Positions 13,871 to 27,438 of a stretch of 64,000 nucleotides of DNA are shown piece after piece (position 1 is the stretch's first letter; each line of letters begins with the position of its first letter). The DNA is taken from contig JABBOT010000005.1 in the NCBI GenBank assembly GCA_016165875.1, positions 2,692,692 through 2,756,691 of the forward strand, given 5' to 3'. The DNA is from Acanthopleura granulata (Eukaryota > Mollusca > Polyplacophora > Chitonida > Chitonidae). A program made the translations under genes and the position numbers. The notes below the pieces were generated by a model. The model was not told where the DNA came from. It made no database searches and saw only the letters and a list, made by a program, of their open reading frames with translations.

Positions 13871-14975
13871 GAGCCTTAATCCCCCTCGACCACGCAGGCC
13901 CCTTGTCCAGATGAAAACCTGACAAATAATATTGAGTTCTGCATGAATAAAACATTAGCAAGAGGAAAGGCGATATGCGTGATGACATCACAGAATAGTT
14001 CATATTGCTCAAACATGTTCCTTCACCAGTCTGTGTCATTGTAAATATAGCCTACATATGTTGTGTTAGTTGTTAAGGGCCGTGGTCATTTAATTGCATA
14101 CAAAGTTGATTACAATCGTTACGCTTGAAATAATGCTTTCCACATGTATCATCATTGTATTATTAAAGTAGAGGATAGAAAAAATTATTGTACGATAATA
14201 AAAGACATCCTTCATTTTATATCCAACTACCGTTTTTATTTCTTGCATTTATCATTTATTAATTGCAGGAATCGTTAGAATATTGATGTTCTGGCCGCTA
14301 AAGCGGGGGTGTCAGACATTCTCTGCAGGAATTGTTTGAAAACAAAATGGCGCCCGAAATGCAAGACTTGACTCGATAAATATAAGCCTTGCCGCAAGAC
14401 AACAGCGACAACGTGGCAAGTTATTTTAGAAAACTTTGTCAAAATGTTTTACAATGGGCACAATATTTTCTCTATCCTGGTTAGTCATCGCTTCAAACAT
14501 TCCTCATCACCAGAGTGCATTACATAAGGTGTTGCATTGCCAGCAGATCAACAGGATGACATGTTTTAGTCCCTAACATCCGCTTTTTAAATTCCTACAT
14601 GTTTGGGGAGTCTGGACTGACAGGACCACACTCATGTGTACATCCACTTGTTCCTGCACAGCAATCAGCTGTCGGGCAGGGTTTCTGTGCAGCATAGTTC
14701 AACGTTACCTGACTTGAGCATTCACCTAATGATATTAACACAATACGCAGCTTGTCACTGTATTTATTGGTTAAAACAATATTTTTATTTCTAATATAGA
14801 GACATAGATTGACGGACTGGCTACGCATATATTAACACCTCTCCGCGCCGTATACATTGTGACTATATTTATTCGTTTATTTACTAATAAACACTAACGC
14901 CTACGTGCAATATCATTCACGATCACATTTTTTCCCGATAAATTGACATCTGCTAAATCTGAAGTTCTTGTACAG

Positions 14976-15185
14976 TTACTGATTTACTTATTTGTTTGAT
15001 TGATTCATGTCTCACGGCACTTATACGATGAAGGTCGGGTTTATGGGCCGAGGAAAATTGGAATTCCAGATCCAAACCACCGCCCTTTGCGTTGCAAACT
15101 TAAAGCAGCAACCCATACAGTGTAACAGCTGGATTCGAACACGCGACCTCGGTGTTAAAGAGTTTGACAGCTGCGGCGAGACTTG
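14976..15185 (-). mobile_element. Family-2 SINE-like element, diverged
   Basis: TTTA-rich start, then CACTTATACGATGAAGGTCG, GGTTTATGGGCCGAGGAAAA, and near the far end a CTGGATTCGAACACGCGACC segment. On the minus strand that segment reads as a tRNA-like B box region. Body differs from family 1. The small ORF through it is not a gene. Confidence 0.6.
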
Positions 15186-16486
15186 GCCTTAATATAGTCT
15201 TGTGTATATACCGTGAAGAAAATATGTGACAAGGTGTCATATAGATATAACCCACATGACGTCACATTCATAAAGTTATGATCTGTACAGATATTCTGTT
15301 TCCGAAAAGTACATATCGTTCTAAACAGGAACAAGTGCATGTATATTTAGTACCTGAGTCACGTGAAATTAATTACCTTTTAGCTTAATATAGACCTTTT
15401 CTTCGAGGGACGATAATTTGTCTTTCCTGTGTCGTTTACTCCTGGAGAGACATCGCCGTAGTTTATACATTATGCACTGGCGTACTGACATACGCTCTCC
15501 CATACATACCACTTGCACACGACGGACGGTGGATATTTTAATATATGTGGATACATGGATACACTAAAAAATAAAACTTGTCGTAAAACAAAGTATCATT
15601 GCAAGTTCCTATTTCTATTGCTAATTACATCGTCTAGCCATGTTCCCTCCGTTTTTTACTGCGTGTCCGATCAGATTTTTTTCTGAGAAAGTACTAATTA
15701 AAGATAGTTGTAAACTGGTTAGATTGGCGAGAAGGCCTGATAATACATGCGTCTCTGGGAGAACTGGCTGGGCAGACGGGTCCACCACTTACACCTTCTC
15801 ACTACCGCCACTGTGTCCCGTCATACCTCCATCATTAACCAGCACTGACTGTCGCGTGGCACACGTTAATATCTTTCTTTCTATATCCATATAATTAACT
15901 TACATGTCTAACAGCTCAGAGTTGGGATAAAGAATAGAGGCTGTCAACAGCACTGACGGATTTGTCTCCTTCAAGCAGTTACCACCAGCGCTTTCATTAT
16001 TTTTTTTTAACTTTTGGCCATTGTTATCTATACTAACAAAACTGCTTAACAATGTGCCTCTTAATGAATTTTTTCTAGGGCATAAAACAACACAGCCTTT
16101 CTTAGCCAGGAATGAATGTCTATATATCATTATTTTTCCCGTTTAATGGCTATTACAAAATTGCACGATACACTGAGAGTACACTCATGTAATCCCAAAC
16201 CATCGAGTACAAAAGGTCCACATGAAATTGTGTAAATATGGAAACGGTATAGTTTGGTGACGAGACGCATAGTAGGAATTGAGACGATAATAGACTGGAT
16301 GAAGAGAGGTAGTAGAAATTCAGATGATGATGGATTACACCAAAAGGCCAAGCAGACATGATTATGGGCGGTGATAATTTTGGTTTAAGAAATGGTGCAG
16401 AATACAGAAAGGCCGAGGGAATCAAAACCATATAGGGTTTACAGTGAATTACTTGTTGAATATCAATGTGTCACATCATGCAGTAT

Positions 16487-16533
16487 CAAGAAATTCCTAA
16501 GAAAGTTGTAAAACATCAATCAAATAAATAAAT
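16487..16533 (+). mobile_element. SINE 3'-end fragment
   Basis: GTAAAACATCAATCAAATAA followed by ATAAATCC is the same tail as in the copy ending near 25815. Only the tail remains. Confidence 0.5.
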
Positions 16534-18020
16534 CCTTAAATATTTTTTATATTACAGTCTTTATTTAAACAGGTTTATGAATAATTCCGACATATAACAA
16601 ATAACGACATTATGTTCTCTATATTTACACGAAGGCGAAAGACCCCACAAAACTAACGTAATGGTGAGTAAAAAGACATTTAAAACCTGTATCTGACCCT
16701 AAGGCATAACTTTAATGTCATATCAGTTTTTCACACACACACGCCCATTGCAGGAATACGGTTCACATGGACTTTATTTAAAACTATTATCAATATGGTC
16801 CATAAAACCCACCATACAATCAAAACATTTGACTTCCTTTAACTTCGTGAAAATTTTTTTTAAAAATCAGTGAAGGACACATGGAATGTTCTTTTTACTT
16901 ACCATAACTTCAGTACTAATTAAAGAGAGTTATAAACTGATTACATTTAACCAGGTCTTTCCCTTTCTCTATACTAAAGCAATAAAAAATCCACAGTTAT
17001 TACAGACCATAGCATTTCAGATAGTTTGTTAAACTGTGCAATCGGGAAAACACCACAAATTCACAAAACTTTTTTCTGTCTTTTATTTTTTAAATTCAAA
17101 TATATTTCACCACGAAAGTGTACTTGGCATTTGACATAACCAGGACACGGATTTCACTCTCTGTAAGGAATACCATAATCTTCTCCCGAAAGACACGCCC
17201 ACCTCCTGTCACTTTCCCGGATTTTACTCATCTAACTCCGCCCCAATCCTTGGTTAGGCAATTGTTCTTCGGACGCAGTGCGTCATTAACGTCGATAATA
17301 CATGCAGAGTTAGTGCACGCCTGCCATTTGCCGAATGTTAATCATAGCCTTCAAATGCACATCCGGTGACATCGTTGAATTCCGTGACCTTGCATGCATA
17401 TCAATGAGTGGGCGATAATGCTCTGTCACCACACTTTGTGCTCATTCACTAACAGCTGTTGCACGTCTCACCCGAATAGTTTTATTTCCAGGTCACAAAA
17501 TAATTCTTCATATATTTCATAAAATTATATGCAACTATATCGGAAACAAGGATTCGGAATTTAAAGTCGTCGAACTTCCTATTAGAAATAGTTATCGCAA
17601 ATATACATTGCATTGTTCTGTTGAAGCGGCCCAAAGTTCACCAAATCAGCTTTGTGGTTTTTCCATAGTTATTCACAGAAGATGACAAGAATGTGCGCCA
17701 CAGGCGATCAGTCGGTTATGATGAAATTCGGTCAGCTCATGTAAAACTGACCACCGTTAGATGAGTGCAAATGTACGAGAATGGACCATTAAACAATATT
17801 AAAATCCAAATTTATACCTATACTGGGCAATATGTCTTTCATCAGAAACGCTTTATTGTTTATTTGTTTATTATTCAAGAATATTTCATGCATGCCGATG
17901 GATGCCTAGTTCATGAAGGGCCACGTTGGAAACACTATGGAGTGTGGCCAGGCGTGTAACTGACAAATCCTCCGCGGTATAGCCCCAACCAATCCGACAG
18001 CAGCTTAAACTTGTATCTAG

Positions 18021-18240
18021 TTTGGCCATGGCGTGGACCTAAGTCCTGGGGGAATACTACTTTAGCCATGGAATGGACATAAGTCATGGGGAAATACTAG
18101 TTTGGTCATGGCGTGGACATAAGTCCTTTCTTTGACCATGGTGCGGACATAACTCCCAGGGAATACTAGTTTGGCCCTGGTGTGGAGATAAGTCCCGGGG
18201 GATTACTATTTTCGCCATGGCGTGGACATAAGTCCTAGCC
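18021..18240. repeat. 40-bp minisatellite, about six units
   Basis: Units start TTTGGCCATGGCGTGGACAT and end in a GGGGGAATACTA-type segment. Two units are shortened to about 30 bp. Intergenic. Confidence 0.85.
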
Positions 18241-19176
18241 CCGGTTTTATGAAGCGCCCTTTGCCAAGTGAATCTTTATAATAACTACCACGAGAGGGTA
18301 TGTTGTAAAGATATAAAGTACACTTAGGTACGGTCTATACTTAACACTAAGTATATCCTTCATGCTATTTCTCGATCATTTATCCATCGTGACACTCACA
18401 TTCCGCTAACAGCTTTAAATATCATATACACAGAGTTTAGGCCAATTTATTTTTCTAATCTTTTGTTTTCTAGAAGTGGTTGTCATCAATATTACGGGGG
18501 AATGAATCTTGCAACCAGGCAGTTGAAACATACCGATTTTTATGAGCAGTTGTGGACAATTTTTTCTGAAGCTTGAGCTTTTATTTAAATATCATGTCAC
18601 ACTTCAGGTAAATGTACGAAGTAGGGATACAATACTCTATACGACATACTGACGGATAGACAAAATATGCTGGACGCACATCTGAGAATAATATATCCTT
18701 ACGTGTGAAAGTGCACTTCCCATGTGCAGTCCGTACACAATTAAAGAACATCTTCTGATTTAACTGCAAATAAAAGCGTTGTTGACTCTAATGAGCTTCA
18801 GATTTACATCCTTGTTAGTTATATATAAATGAAAGCAAAATAAAAGGGGAATTTTGTTCATTTCACATAGAGGTGATACATCCTTGTCCTAAATCCTTAA
18901 AGCTATTTAAGGTGATTAACCCTCTGAAAAATGCCACCACCTGTTTTTACTTACTTTAGTCATTTAATTAACTCTCCATCAACAACTACACATCCTTGAC
19001 CTATGCTGTCCTCTGAACATTCGGATCTGTTCCATTAATATTAATTTTAGACAAAACAAGAGTTAGGAGGCTATATAAATATCGTACGACAATATTTCCA
19101 ATGCGTTGTTTCATCTAAACAGATAATTTTATGCTGTAATATTTGTGTAGGTAGAAACACACTCGGAATTTTTCTT

Positions 19177-19266
19177 TGATTTGATTCAGCCCATCAGCTG
19201 ATTTCATTCAGCCCATCAGTTGATTTGGTTCAGCCCATCAGTTGATTTGATTCAGCCCATCAGTTG
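19177..19266. repeat. 22-bp tandem repeat, four copies
   Basis: ATTCAGCCCATCAGTTGATT plus two bases, repeated four times with single-base differences. Confidence 0.9.
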
Positions 19267-20811
19267 CATGATGGCACTGAATGCTGTACATAGGCGAATC
19301 CTACCAAGAGTGCGGAAGCTGGTGGCCATTTTCATTACACTTGACCGGTTCATCTCCTCGTCACTTTATTATATTACGGAGACGAGCTTGTTGAGGTTCT
19401 AAAACCACGAGGAAATGTGATTTAGAAGAATAGTCACGAAAAATCGCGAAGTTTATTTTACACACTGTTATATCTCTGAAGACGGCTTTACAACTATGGG
19501 CTGCTAATCCTCAATTTGAAAACAAATATTATGGTTGCATTAGCATACACTTTTCTTCTTTGCTTATCGGTTTCTCTGTCATATTCTCCCTTATCCTTAT
19601 AAATCAAAATCACCGTAATACTGGTTCTATATATTCCGTGATAATTGTAATCAACATTTATGCGTGTTATCGGCCAATGTATAGTGTTTGCAACTGATAA
19701 GGAAACAAAACCGCACAATTTTTGGTCAAGTTTTGACATCATTCAACGGAAAATATTACACGTCTTCTGCCAGACTTTTGGCGTGTGAGCATGTTTGTTT
19801 TGACGAAACTATTTAGTAAAACGCGCAAAGCGGAGGTTGCCTCAGTCAGACGTACATGTACACATATGCAGGATTTAGCACATAGCGCACAGGATAAGCA
19901 TTTCAATGTAAAGAATACAGTATTAAGATATCAGAAATCATAACAGAAATCATAACATATTTTACATGTTTTAGTGCCGCTTGACAGCACTAAGACGGTA
20001 ATTAGATACCGGTATACTGAGATATGAAGCAAATTATTTTTCATAACTTTTTTCTTAACTGTTAATTCTGGTAAAACGTGCATAACAGATACTGAACAAA
20101 CATTTGATTGTGAAGAACAGATCCATCAGGACACTCATTGGAAATCCGTGAGAAGATCGATGATAGGCCCTGTACATGTAATTTGCATCTCTCACGTAAA
20201 CCAGATCCGCTTCTCAGTGTCGAGTGCAACGTATGCTCACATGGGCGTGAAACTCCTTGTCATACCTGCACCGTATAGGGTCCTAAGCCCCTAGGGCGCG
20301 AAAACGGACATTACCATGAACACGTGAAAAAAAAACAAAACAAAAAACAAAAAAAATAAAAAAAAACAGAAAGGTTGCGAAATTTCACGAGAAAGTATTT
20401 TTCCTCTTTCCTCTATAGTTCACCTCACGGCGTGTTGTTGTCCGGGAATTCCTTTGTCGCTTTGTTATGCTGTCTGTCCTGGTCATGCTCTCTACAGGTA
20501 TATTAGCACGAATTTCGTGCATTTTGTATCGACTTTAATATTGCTCTCAATATTGGCCACAATTGCGCCACATTGTGCTAAACATATTCATTCATAACCT
20601 TTTATAAAACCTAAGTGTAATTAACTATTGTCATAATGACATGAATCAAGTGTTGTGCTTACGAAATAAACCTTTACTTTCTGCCCAAATTACAAAGTTG
20701 TTCATACCAACCATCTGATGTAAAGAGAGCTTGAGGTATACGCCCTTTTTCTTTTTCAGTTTATCCTTAGTTTATTTTTTTCGAAAAACGATTGTTGTGA
20801 TGGCGGGGGCG

Positions 20812-20890
20812 GGGGTCCATGGTCTACTGGTTGGAGCGCTGGTGCAGTACAATGACCCTGGAGCCTCTCGCTCGTTCAAGCCCAGTTCAT
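20812..20890 (+). mobile_element. tRNA-like SINE head
   Basis: Contains an A-box-like TGGTCTACTGGTTGGAGCGC and, 40 bases on, a B-box-like CGTTCAAGCCC, the internal RNA polymerase III promoter layout of tRNA-derived SINEs. The downstream body is not clearly family 1. It cannot be a functional tRNA gene judging from the absent acceptor pairing. Confidence 0.5.
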
Positions 20891-20973
20891 GTTCCTCTGC
20901 TTTTGATTGGACAGTAAGGCTTATACTCCATACCCTGCAGTAGATGCTATATGCATCTGATGACTCAACAGTA

Positions 20974-21733
20974 GGGAGAACGCCATGACGTAACAGTTAC
21001 AATGTCACGCAACAATGACAACAACTACACAACCTCACAAAAGAATGTTGAATGAACATTGTCAGTAACTTTATGACGTCATAATTCCCCGACCACTGCT
21101 TGGTAATTCAGATCTCCTCGACACGACAGCAACTTTCTGTTGAAACTTCTTCTGTTTTCCAAGAAACAAATTTCAGTGTTGTTTTTAGAGTCTTCCGCGA
21201 AATGAATTCGTTGCCTGGTTACTGAGTGAAAGGATAGCCTATTTCTGCCATCTCAGTAGTTTTGAAGCTTAGCACTACTGCAGTACATCACAAACACAGA
21301 TACAGTCAACCTGTGTGGTCAAAACTCAGTTTAGTAAAATTTTAGACCGGGTCCAAAAGCTACGAAACTGTATACCATACCCCAAAGCTCCTCGACGCGA
21401 CAGGAAATTACTGTTAATGCTTCTTTTGTTTTTCAAGAAACAAATTTCACTGTAGTTTTTAGGGTCTTCCGCGGGCTAAATTCGTTGCATGGTTTCTGAG
21501 TGAAAGGATCACGAAACCATATGTGATCAATAACCCTCATATTCAGACTTACAGATCACATACAGTTTCGTGTCCTGTCACTCAGTAACCATGTAACTAA
21601 TAATACCCGCAACAGGAAGGAGAACGCCATGACGTCACAGTTACAATGTGAAGCAATGATGACACCAATGACACAACGTCACAAAGAAATGTTGAATGAA
21701 CATTGTCAATAACGTTATGACGTCATAATTCCC
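20974..21733. repeat. Compound direct and inverted repeat (probable DNA-transposon remnant)
   Basis: A block at 20974-21089 recurs at 21617-21733; both contain GAGAACGCCATGACG and end ATGACGTCATAATTCCC. A second block at 21111-21235 recurs at 21388-21510; both contain CAAGAAACAAATTTCA. A hairpin lies inside: 21491-21528 pairs with 21554-21590 around a 25-nt loop. No transposase ORF is present. Family not recognised. Confidence 0.7.
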
Positions 21734-22138
21734 AAATCACTGCTTTTCAAGCTAGCCGACGGAGCACGGTCAAATGTCAATTCCCTCTGTCGCAGTAGCT
21801 GTTAGAAAAAAAAATGCTTTAGCGAAATAAACATGTATATCGTCCAGCCTTTGGGCAAATTTAACCGCTAACGCTCTGTCTGTGACTTTGATATATCTGC
21901 CCTATATGACGAATACGTCCTTCATAGTTAATACATCTGTGCTACAACCACATATACGGCTTTCCTTACCCGTTATATCTTTACTGTTGGCAATTGTGAT
22001 GACATACATGCAGTTGATATCTCTGTTTCCAGTTATTATCGATTATCGGTTTGATGTTATTTAGAGTGTGGGATAAAGTACCTAGCAAGAATGACATTAA
22101 ATATGGGGTGATATTGTACTGTATTTGAAAGGGATTAA

Positions 22139-22390
22139 TTTATTCATTTATTTGATTGGTGTTTTAATGGAGAATATTTCACTTATACGGCGGTGACCAG
22201 CATTATGGTGATGGGAGAAAATGGAGCAGAGCTCGGACGAAACCCTCTGTCATCCGCAGGTTGCTGAGGACCTTTCCACGTACGGTCGGAGAGGAAGCCA
22301 GCTTGAGCTGGGCTTGAGCTCACAACGGTCCCATTGGTGAGAAACACATGGGTCATCACGCTGCACTAGCGCGCTAACCTCCTTGGACCC
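22139..22390 (-). mobile_element. SINE family 1, near full length with target-site duplication
   Basis: Starts with the TTTAT tail complement, then body (ATTATGGTGATGGGAG; GGTCGGAGAGGAAGCCAGC), and ends at the tRNA-like head (CACTAGCGCGCTAACC). Flanked by GAAAGGGATTAA at 22127-22138 and GAAAGAGATTAA at 22391-22402, a 12-bp target-site duplication with one mismatch. Confidence 0.9.
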
Positions 22391-22402
22391 GAAAGAGATT
22401 AA

Positions 22403-25023
22403 GAAACAACAACTAAAATGCCACTTAATTGTTTAACATGTATATCTTTGCAGGATATAAAAGTAAGGCCGAATCGCTAATAGATGATTGTCAGCTTTGC
22501 TTCAGTGGCGGTTTTGCTGTATTGTAATCTTATAGGTGCCTCACCGCTGCTGCAGTATGGTATATACTGTTTTGACTTCTGATCATTTTCTCGGTGTCAC
22601 CCCCACCAGACGTCAAAGATATGACAGGATATTTAGATCATAAATATTGAACAAACAAATCTCGAGTTTCAGACAGTTCCATCACTGATATCATAATTTA
22701 TGACATGCTCACTTCTCAAAACAGCCCACCCACCGAGGTTAAAGGTCTGCCTCTGGACCAGGTGACATTTGCGGGGGTTGTCCGTATGGCTGGTTTTGTC
22801 TGTTGGTAGTTTTGTCTCTTCTCGGAGACACGCAGACAATGTGAGGTGACACGGACAAACACATTGAATCTTCGAATACAGCATGCTCGAGTCCCGGAGA
22901 CACATTTATACAACTTTTAAAACTTTTTATACATTATTGTCGTCTATATCTGGTATTGATCAATATTTTCCCACTGGGTGTGCATAGTTATGTACGACAG
23001 TGCTCTCTACTTATCCTGGAATTCCTCTAATTTCCGAAATTTGTTCTTGCTTAATTCAATGTAGAAGGCGCATTACCCAAGTAGCCGTGTTTTCTACTTC
23101 ATTTGAAAATTCAAAATCATCTGGATTGAACACAAACTTTGGGTGTGCGAGAATATCAAGGGCATAGAGGGCGGTAACTAAGTTATTCTCTTTATTGGAT
23201 ACGATAATGTTTGCTTTCTTGAAAATTCATCAGATATTCTGAACTTTCAGGGGGGGAACTTACTTTGTCTCTTTGGCAAATTTCGTAACAACTGGACGTT
23301 CCGTTTAGGTAATCTGTAGAAAAGTTAATGCACGGAATTTTGAGATAAATGCTCTCCTTGTGCTATCAATAACTCATGCCTCAACAGTTATCTAAGACGC
23401 TGGTAGTCATACCACGACATGCACGCAGGTTACTTTGTTCTCGAGCTTATAGCTGTTAATAGTTACTCAACTATTTAAATTTAATAACCCATTGCTGGTG
23501 ATTTCCTGTCGCGAAACCTATTTCGTGTTGAATCTACCGAACTTCTACCGCAGACTGATAAGTTTAAGTACTTCCACAAACACTTTTATAAATACTTCTT
23601 TTTGGAACCAGTCTTTAACTGTAACGCAATTTTTTCGGAGCACAGGACAATGTAGCCATGGCTGTGGTCATTGGATAAAATTCGCCTTTATGGATTGTCC
23701 AGCGACTGTGACACCCTAGATAGTGTTAATGCAGAAATCGTGTAGATCAGCACAGACAGCGTGATTGACACACATAGTACGTGACTTGCACAGCATGCGC
23801 CTGTTATCCTCTCTCATCAGTTCTGGACAATAGCACCGGTAAAAGACGATACCCTGTATAATGGGGTTTAACGTTTAACGCGATTGAATAGATCAAAAAA
23901 TGGTCTATTAAAGTCATCTATCAGAGATTCAAGTCATACATATTATATATTTTAACTTCTGTCCAACCATTTCTACATTACCTTTAAATGCATTCATCTC
24001 AAAAGATGGTTAAAGTTGAATTACCACGGTTATATATAGTAGGATAAATTATATGCTCATGATTTTTATCACCACCGAAAAAAATCCCAAAAATGAGAAC
24101 TATTTGGGTTCAAGTTCCGGTGGTGTCTTTCTCGGTAGGCATCCAGTTACCTCAGATGTTTTCTTTCTGTTAAGATCAACGGTTAAGTAAGGCAGCTGTC
24201 CTCCTTTCTGGCCTACTGTAACTTAAATCTGAAATTACACAAAGAAGGGGTAGATTTCCACACACACAAGCCACACGTCATTGCCTCGTTCTGTTGCGTG
24301 TATATACCAGTGGCGCCTATTAAACTCGTGTCTTCGTGCACAAGTTTTAAAAGGGTAAGCTGATTGAAGCGTTTAGTATTTTCCACCGTTTCCTTATATG
24401 GCTTTGGTGTACATAAGGATCTCCAGCTCGAATATACTGTTACCAACGATGTGTATATATGTACATAGGTTCGTGCTTGACTGGAATCATGGCATGTTAC
24501 CCCCGCCCATCTCTGTTACATACAGAGATTGAGGAGCTGACGTAGGTGTTATTGCATCACCTTTGTTAGGAGAAAGCTAAAGAAAACTTGGTGCATGTAT
24601 TTCGGACCTACATCAGTAATGATCAAAAGAATATTGTTTTTTCAGGAAGTTGTATGTCAGTTCCGAAGGGCTCACCCGACCATCATAAAGATAGTATGGA
24701 TTATTATACGTGCAGACGACAGCTATGTTTGAACAGTAAGTGATTACACAAGGACAGAGAAGCAACGTGTCAAGCATATGACCGACTACTCGTAAACTAC
24801 TGCACATATTGCCACGCGTTACAGGTACACACAGTGGTAGTTTCAGCCTGCGGATGATTCCTATAGTGTGCAAACGAGACACACAGTAACATGTGAGCGC
24901 ACAATGTCACTTCGTACATGCCCTAGTGTTGGCTGCGAGTTTGAAATTTGAATTGGATTTCATGCATAGAATATCTTTCGTGTGTGTAAAAAATGGTGCC
25001 TGCTTGTCTCTTACATGTTACCA
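22403..25023. other. Intergenic, nothing recognised
   Basis: No repeat family, RNA gene or coding exon could be supported on either strand. Confidence 0.4.
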
Positions 25024-25110
25024 GATTTATGTTTATTATTATCATTATATATAATATAGAATTATATTATTTATATTTTATTTCATAATATATATTATGA
25101 ATATTTTTCG
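25024..25110. repeat. AT-rich low-complexity tract
   Basis: Almost pure A/T with several short palindromes (ATATATTAT / ATAATATAT types). Nothing else recognisable. Confidence 0.8.
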
Positions 25111-25626
25111 AACATATCTCTTTGTGAACTGGTGTTACACTTTGCTGTTGGAAATGGGTCTTGACTAAGAACGTCCTTTTGTTGCCTACGAGTGGTACAC
25201 GAATGTCAGACGATAAGATTTGACAGGAAGTTTCTCGTCTAGCTCAGTTGTCATGATGTCTGCCTCTAGGTATAGCAGAATTTCGAGTTCATTTGCATTG
25301 GTTGTAAATCCGAATGTGCGGCCATATCCATAAAAAATGATCGCTCAGATCATTTTCATATATTATTGCGATTTTTCTTTGAAGAAGGAACCCGGTACAA
25401 CTTGGTATACAATCCTGTATCATGCAACTTGGATTCAGGTTACAACAATTAACGTTGGTAACGACCCTGTTTGTGCAACTGTGCATGTACTTAAATGCAT
25501 TACGCTTCTATAACACACATGACAAAAGTGACCTGCGTGTCCATTCACTTGCGACCATTTGTCCGCCATCACACTGTCGTTTCAGCTTTGATTTTACATT
25601 CTGTGATGTAGTCTTTTATTTATAGC

Positions 25627-25815
25627 TGTGAGTTCAAGCTCAACTCACGCTGGCTTCCTCTCCATTCGTACTTGAGGAGATCCGCCAGCAACCTGTGAAT
25701 GGTCATGGGTTTAGCCGAGCTCTACAGGTTTCCTCCCCGATAATGCTGGCCGTCCTCGTATCAGTTAAACATTTTTGAGAAGAATGTAAAACATCAATCA
25801 AATAAAATAAATCTA
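25627..25815 (+). mobile_element. SINE family 1, plus strand, head truncated
   Basis: Begins at the B-box remnant GCTGTGAGTTCAAGCTC, then CACGCTGGCTTCCTCTCC, ATAATGCTGGCCGTCCTCG, and tail CAATCAAATAAAATAAAT. The A box is missing. Confidence 0.85.
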
Positions 25816-26700
25816 TAGCTGTGTGCTCATATATATACCCACATATATGGATTATACACTCTTCTCGTAATACAGCTCGAATGACAAATAAAGTGAGTAT
25901 AAAGTCGAGAGAATGAAACCAAACGCCTCTGTTTTATGTCAGAAAGGATAATGGCTGAGTACTAACCAGTGTTGTCACACCGTACATACATGTCAGATCA
26001 GTGTGGTTATCAAAACCAGTACATCTGACTGTCGTGATGTGAAGTTTGAGGTTAGCGATTTAAAGCATGAATCAAATAAAAAACGAAACAAAAATACATC
26101 AACTGCTGGACGAAGTATTAAACGTGTGGATGAATGAATGACGACACATGGGCGAAGTCAATTAAGTACCGAATGAGTAAGACAAATAAAAAAATGTTAC
26201 AAGGACATACATACATGTATTACCCACAACTGTGACATGTGGATTGAATAAAGAATGGGAGGACAATGTTGATATGGATGGGACGTAAAAACCAATTGAC
26301 AGGTGGAAGAATTTAAGGAAAACTGATTAATTCGGATTAATTCCGAGTCCAAGACATCGGTCAGAATTATGGGTGAAGAAAACTGGATAGTGGATATACA
26401 AGTGCGCAAACGAATTTACTAACGAACCAAATGTATGACTATAACAAACGTGTTCTGCACAGCAGGTATCAGGTTCATGGGTCTGTATAGAGGTCACAAC
26501 ACAACACAAGATATATAAGGACAAGGGGAATAACATGCACACACTTCGCACGAGATTTTCTTTAGCGAGCTTTATAGCGTTTCTCGCTGAATCAGAGTAA
26601 TTAGTTTTGTCAAATAATTCCGGCGTTTCTGGACAGGTGCCGAAAATCTTCTTATAGTTGTGATTTTCTCTAGGCTAATCAAGGCATAATTGTCGCCAGT
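25816..26700. other. Intergenic, nothing recognised
   Basis: Low-complexity A-rich patches only. Confidence 0.4.
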
Positions 26701-26711
26701 TATTATGGCTT

Positions 26712-26956
26712 ATTTATTTACTTATTTATTTGACTGGTGTTTTACGCCGTACTTAAGAATATTTCACTTATACGACGGCGGGCAGAGCCCGGGGGAAACC
26801 CACGACCATCCGCAGGTTCCTGGCAGACCTTCCCACTTACGGCCGGAGAGGAAACCCGCATGAGCTGGGCTTGAACTTACAGCGACCGCATTGGTGGAAG
26901 GCTTCGGTCATTGCGCTGCGTTAGCGCGCTAACCGACTGAGCCACGGAAGCCCCGC
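26712..26956 (-). mobile_element. SINE family 1, full-length copy with 11-bp target-site duplication
   Basis: Complete element: AAAT-type tail, conserved body, and tRNA-like head ending GACTGAGCCACGGAAGCCCC. The minus strand reads TGGCTCAGTCGGTTAGCGCG as the A box. TATTATGGCTT flanks both sides (26701-26711 and 26957-26967). Best reference copy in the window. Confidence 0.95.
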
Positions 26957-27438
26957 TATTATGGCTTCTTGAAACACGGACAAATTCCCTCGTAAATGAT
27001 ACCACCTTATTTAGTTACAACACCAACAGTGTGTAGTTACGGATAAAAACATCTGTTCGAAAGTTTGTTAAATTGGGCCCAGGTGCAAGTATCTATATGT
27101 AACAGCAATATAATGTGGGAGAAAAATCATCTGTCTGTATTTGTACACGGAACCTCCAATCTGCCGCCTTATTAAAGCGGTTTAATTGTATGTATATTTA
27201 TAGGTATACCGGCACTACTAGTGTGTATTTATATCTGAAGCGAAGGTGTATGTGTACACAGGAAATCGTGAGCCACCTCTACACTGGCCACAGCTGGAGT
27301 CGCGCTCTCCGCTTGTGGTCCACCGTTATAAGCCTCATGAACCAATGGTTTTCTGTTGTCGGAACTAAGTGATATCCTCAGTGATAAGTTGTGGAATCTT
27401 TTTTTCCGCCAATAACAGGTACAGGTCACCTCTCAACT

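Larger units (their letters stand above)
13871..20811. other. Intergenic, apart from repeats listed separately
   Basis: No gene could be supported. A cysteine-rich open stretch on the minus strand at 14595-14725 is discussed under findings. An A-rich tract lies at 20328-20370. Confidence 0.4.
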
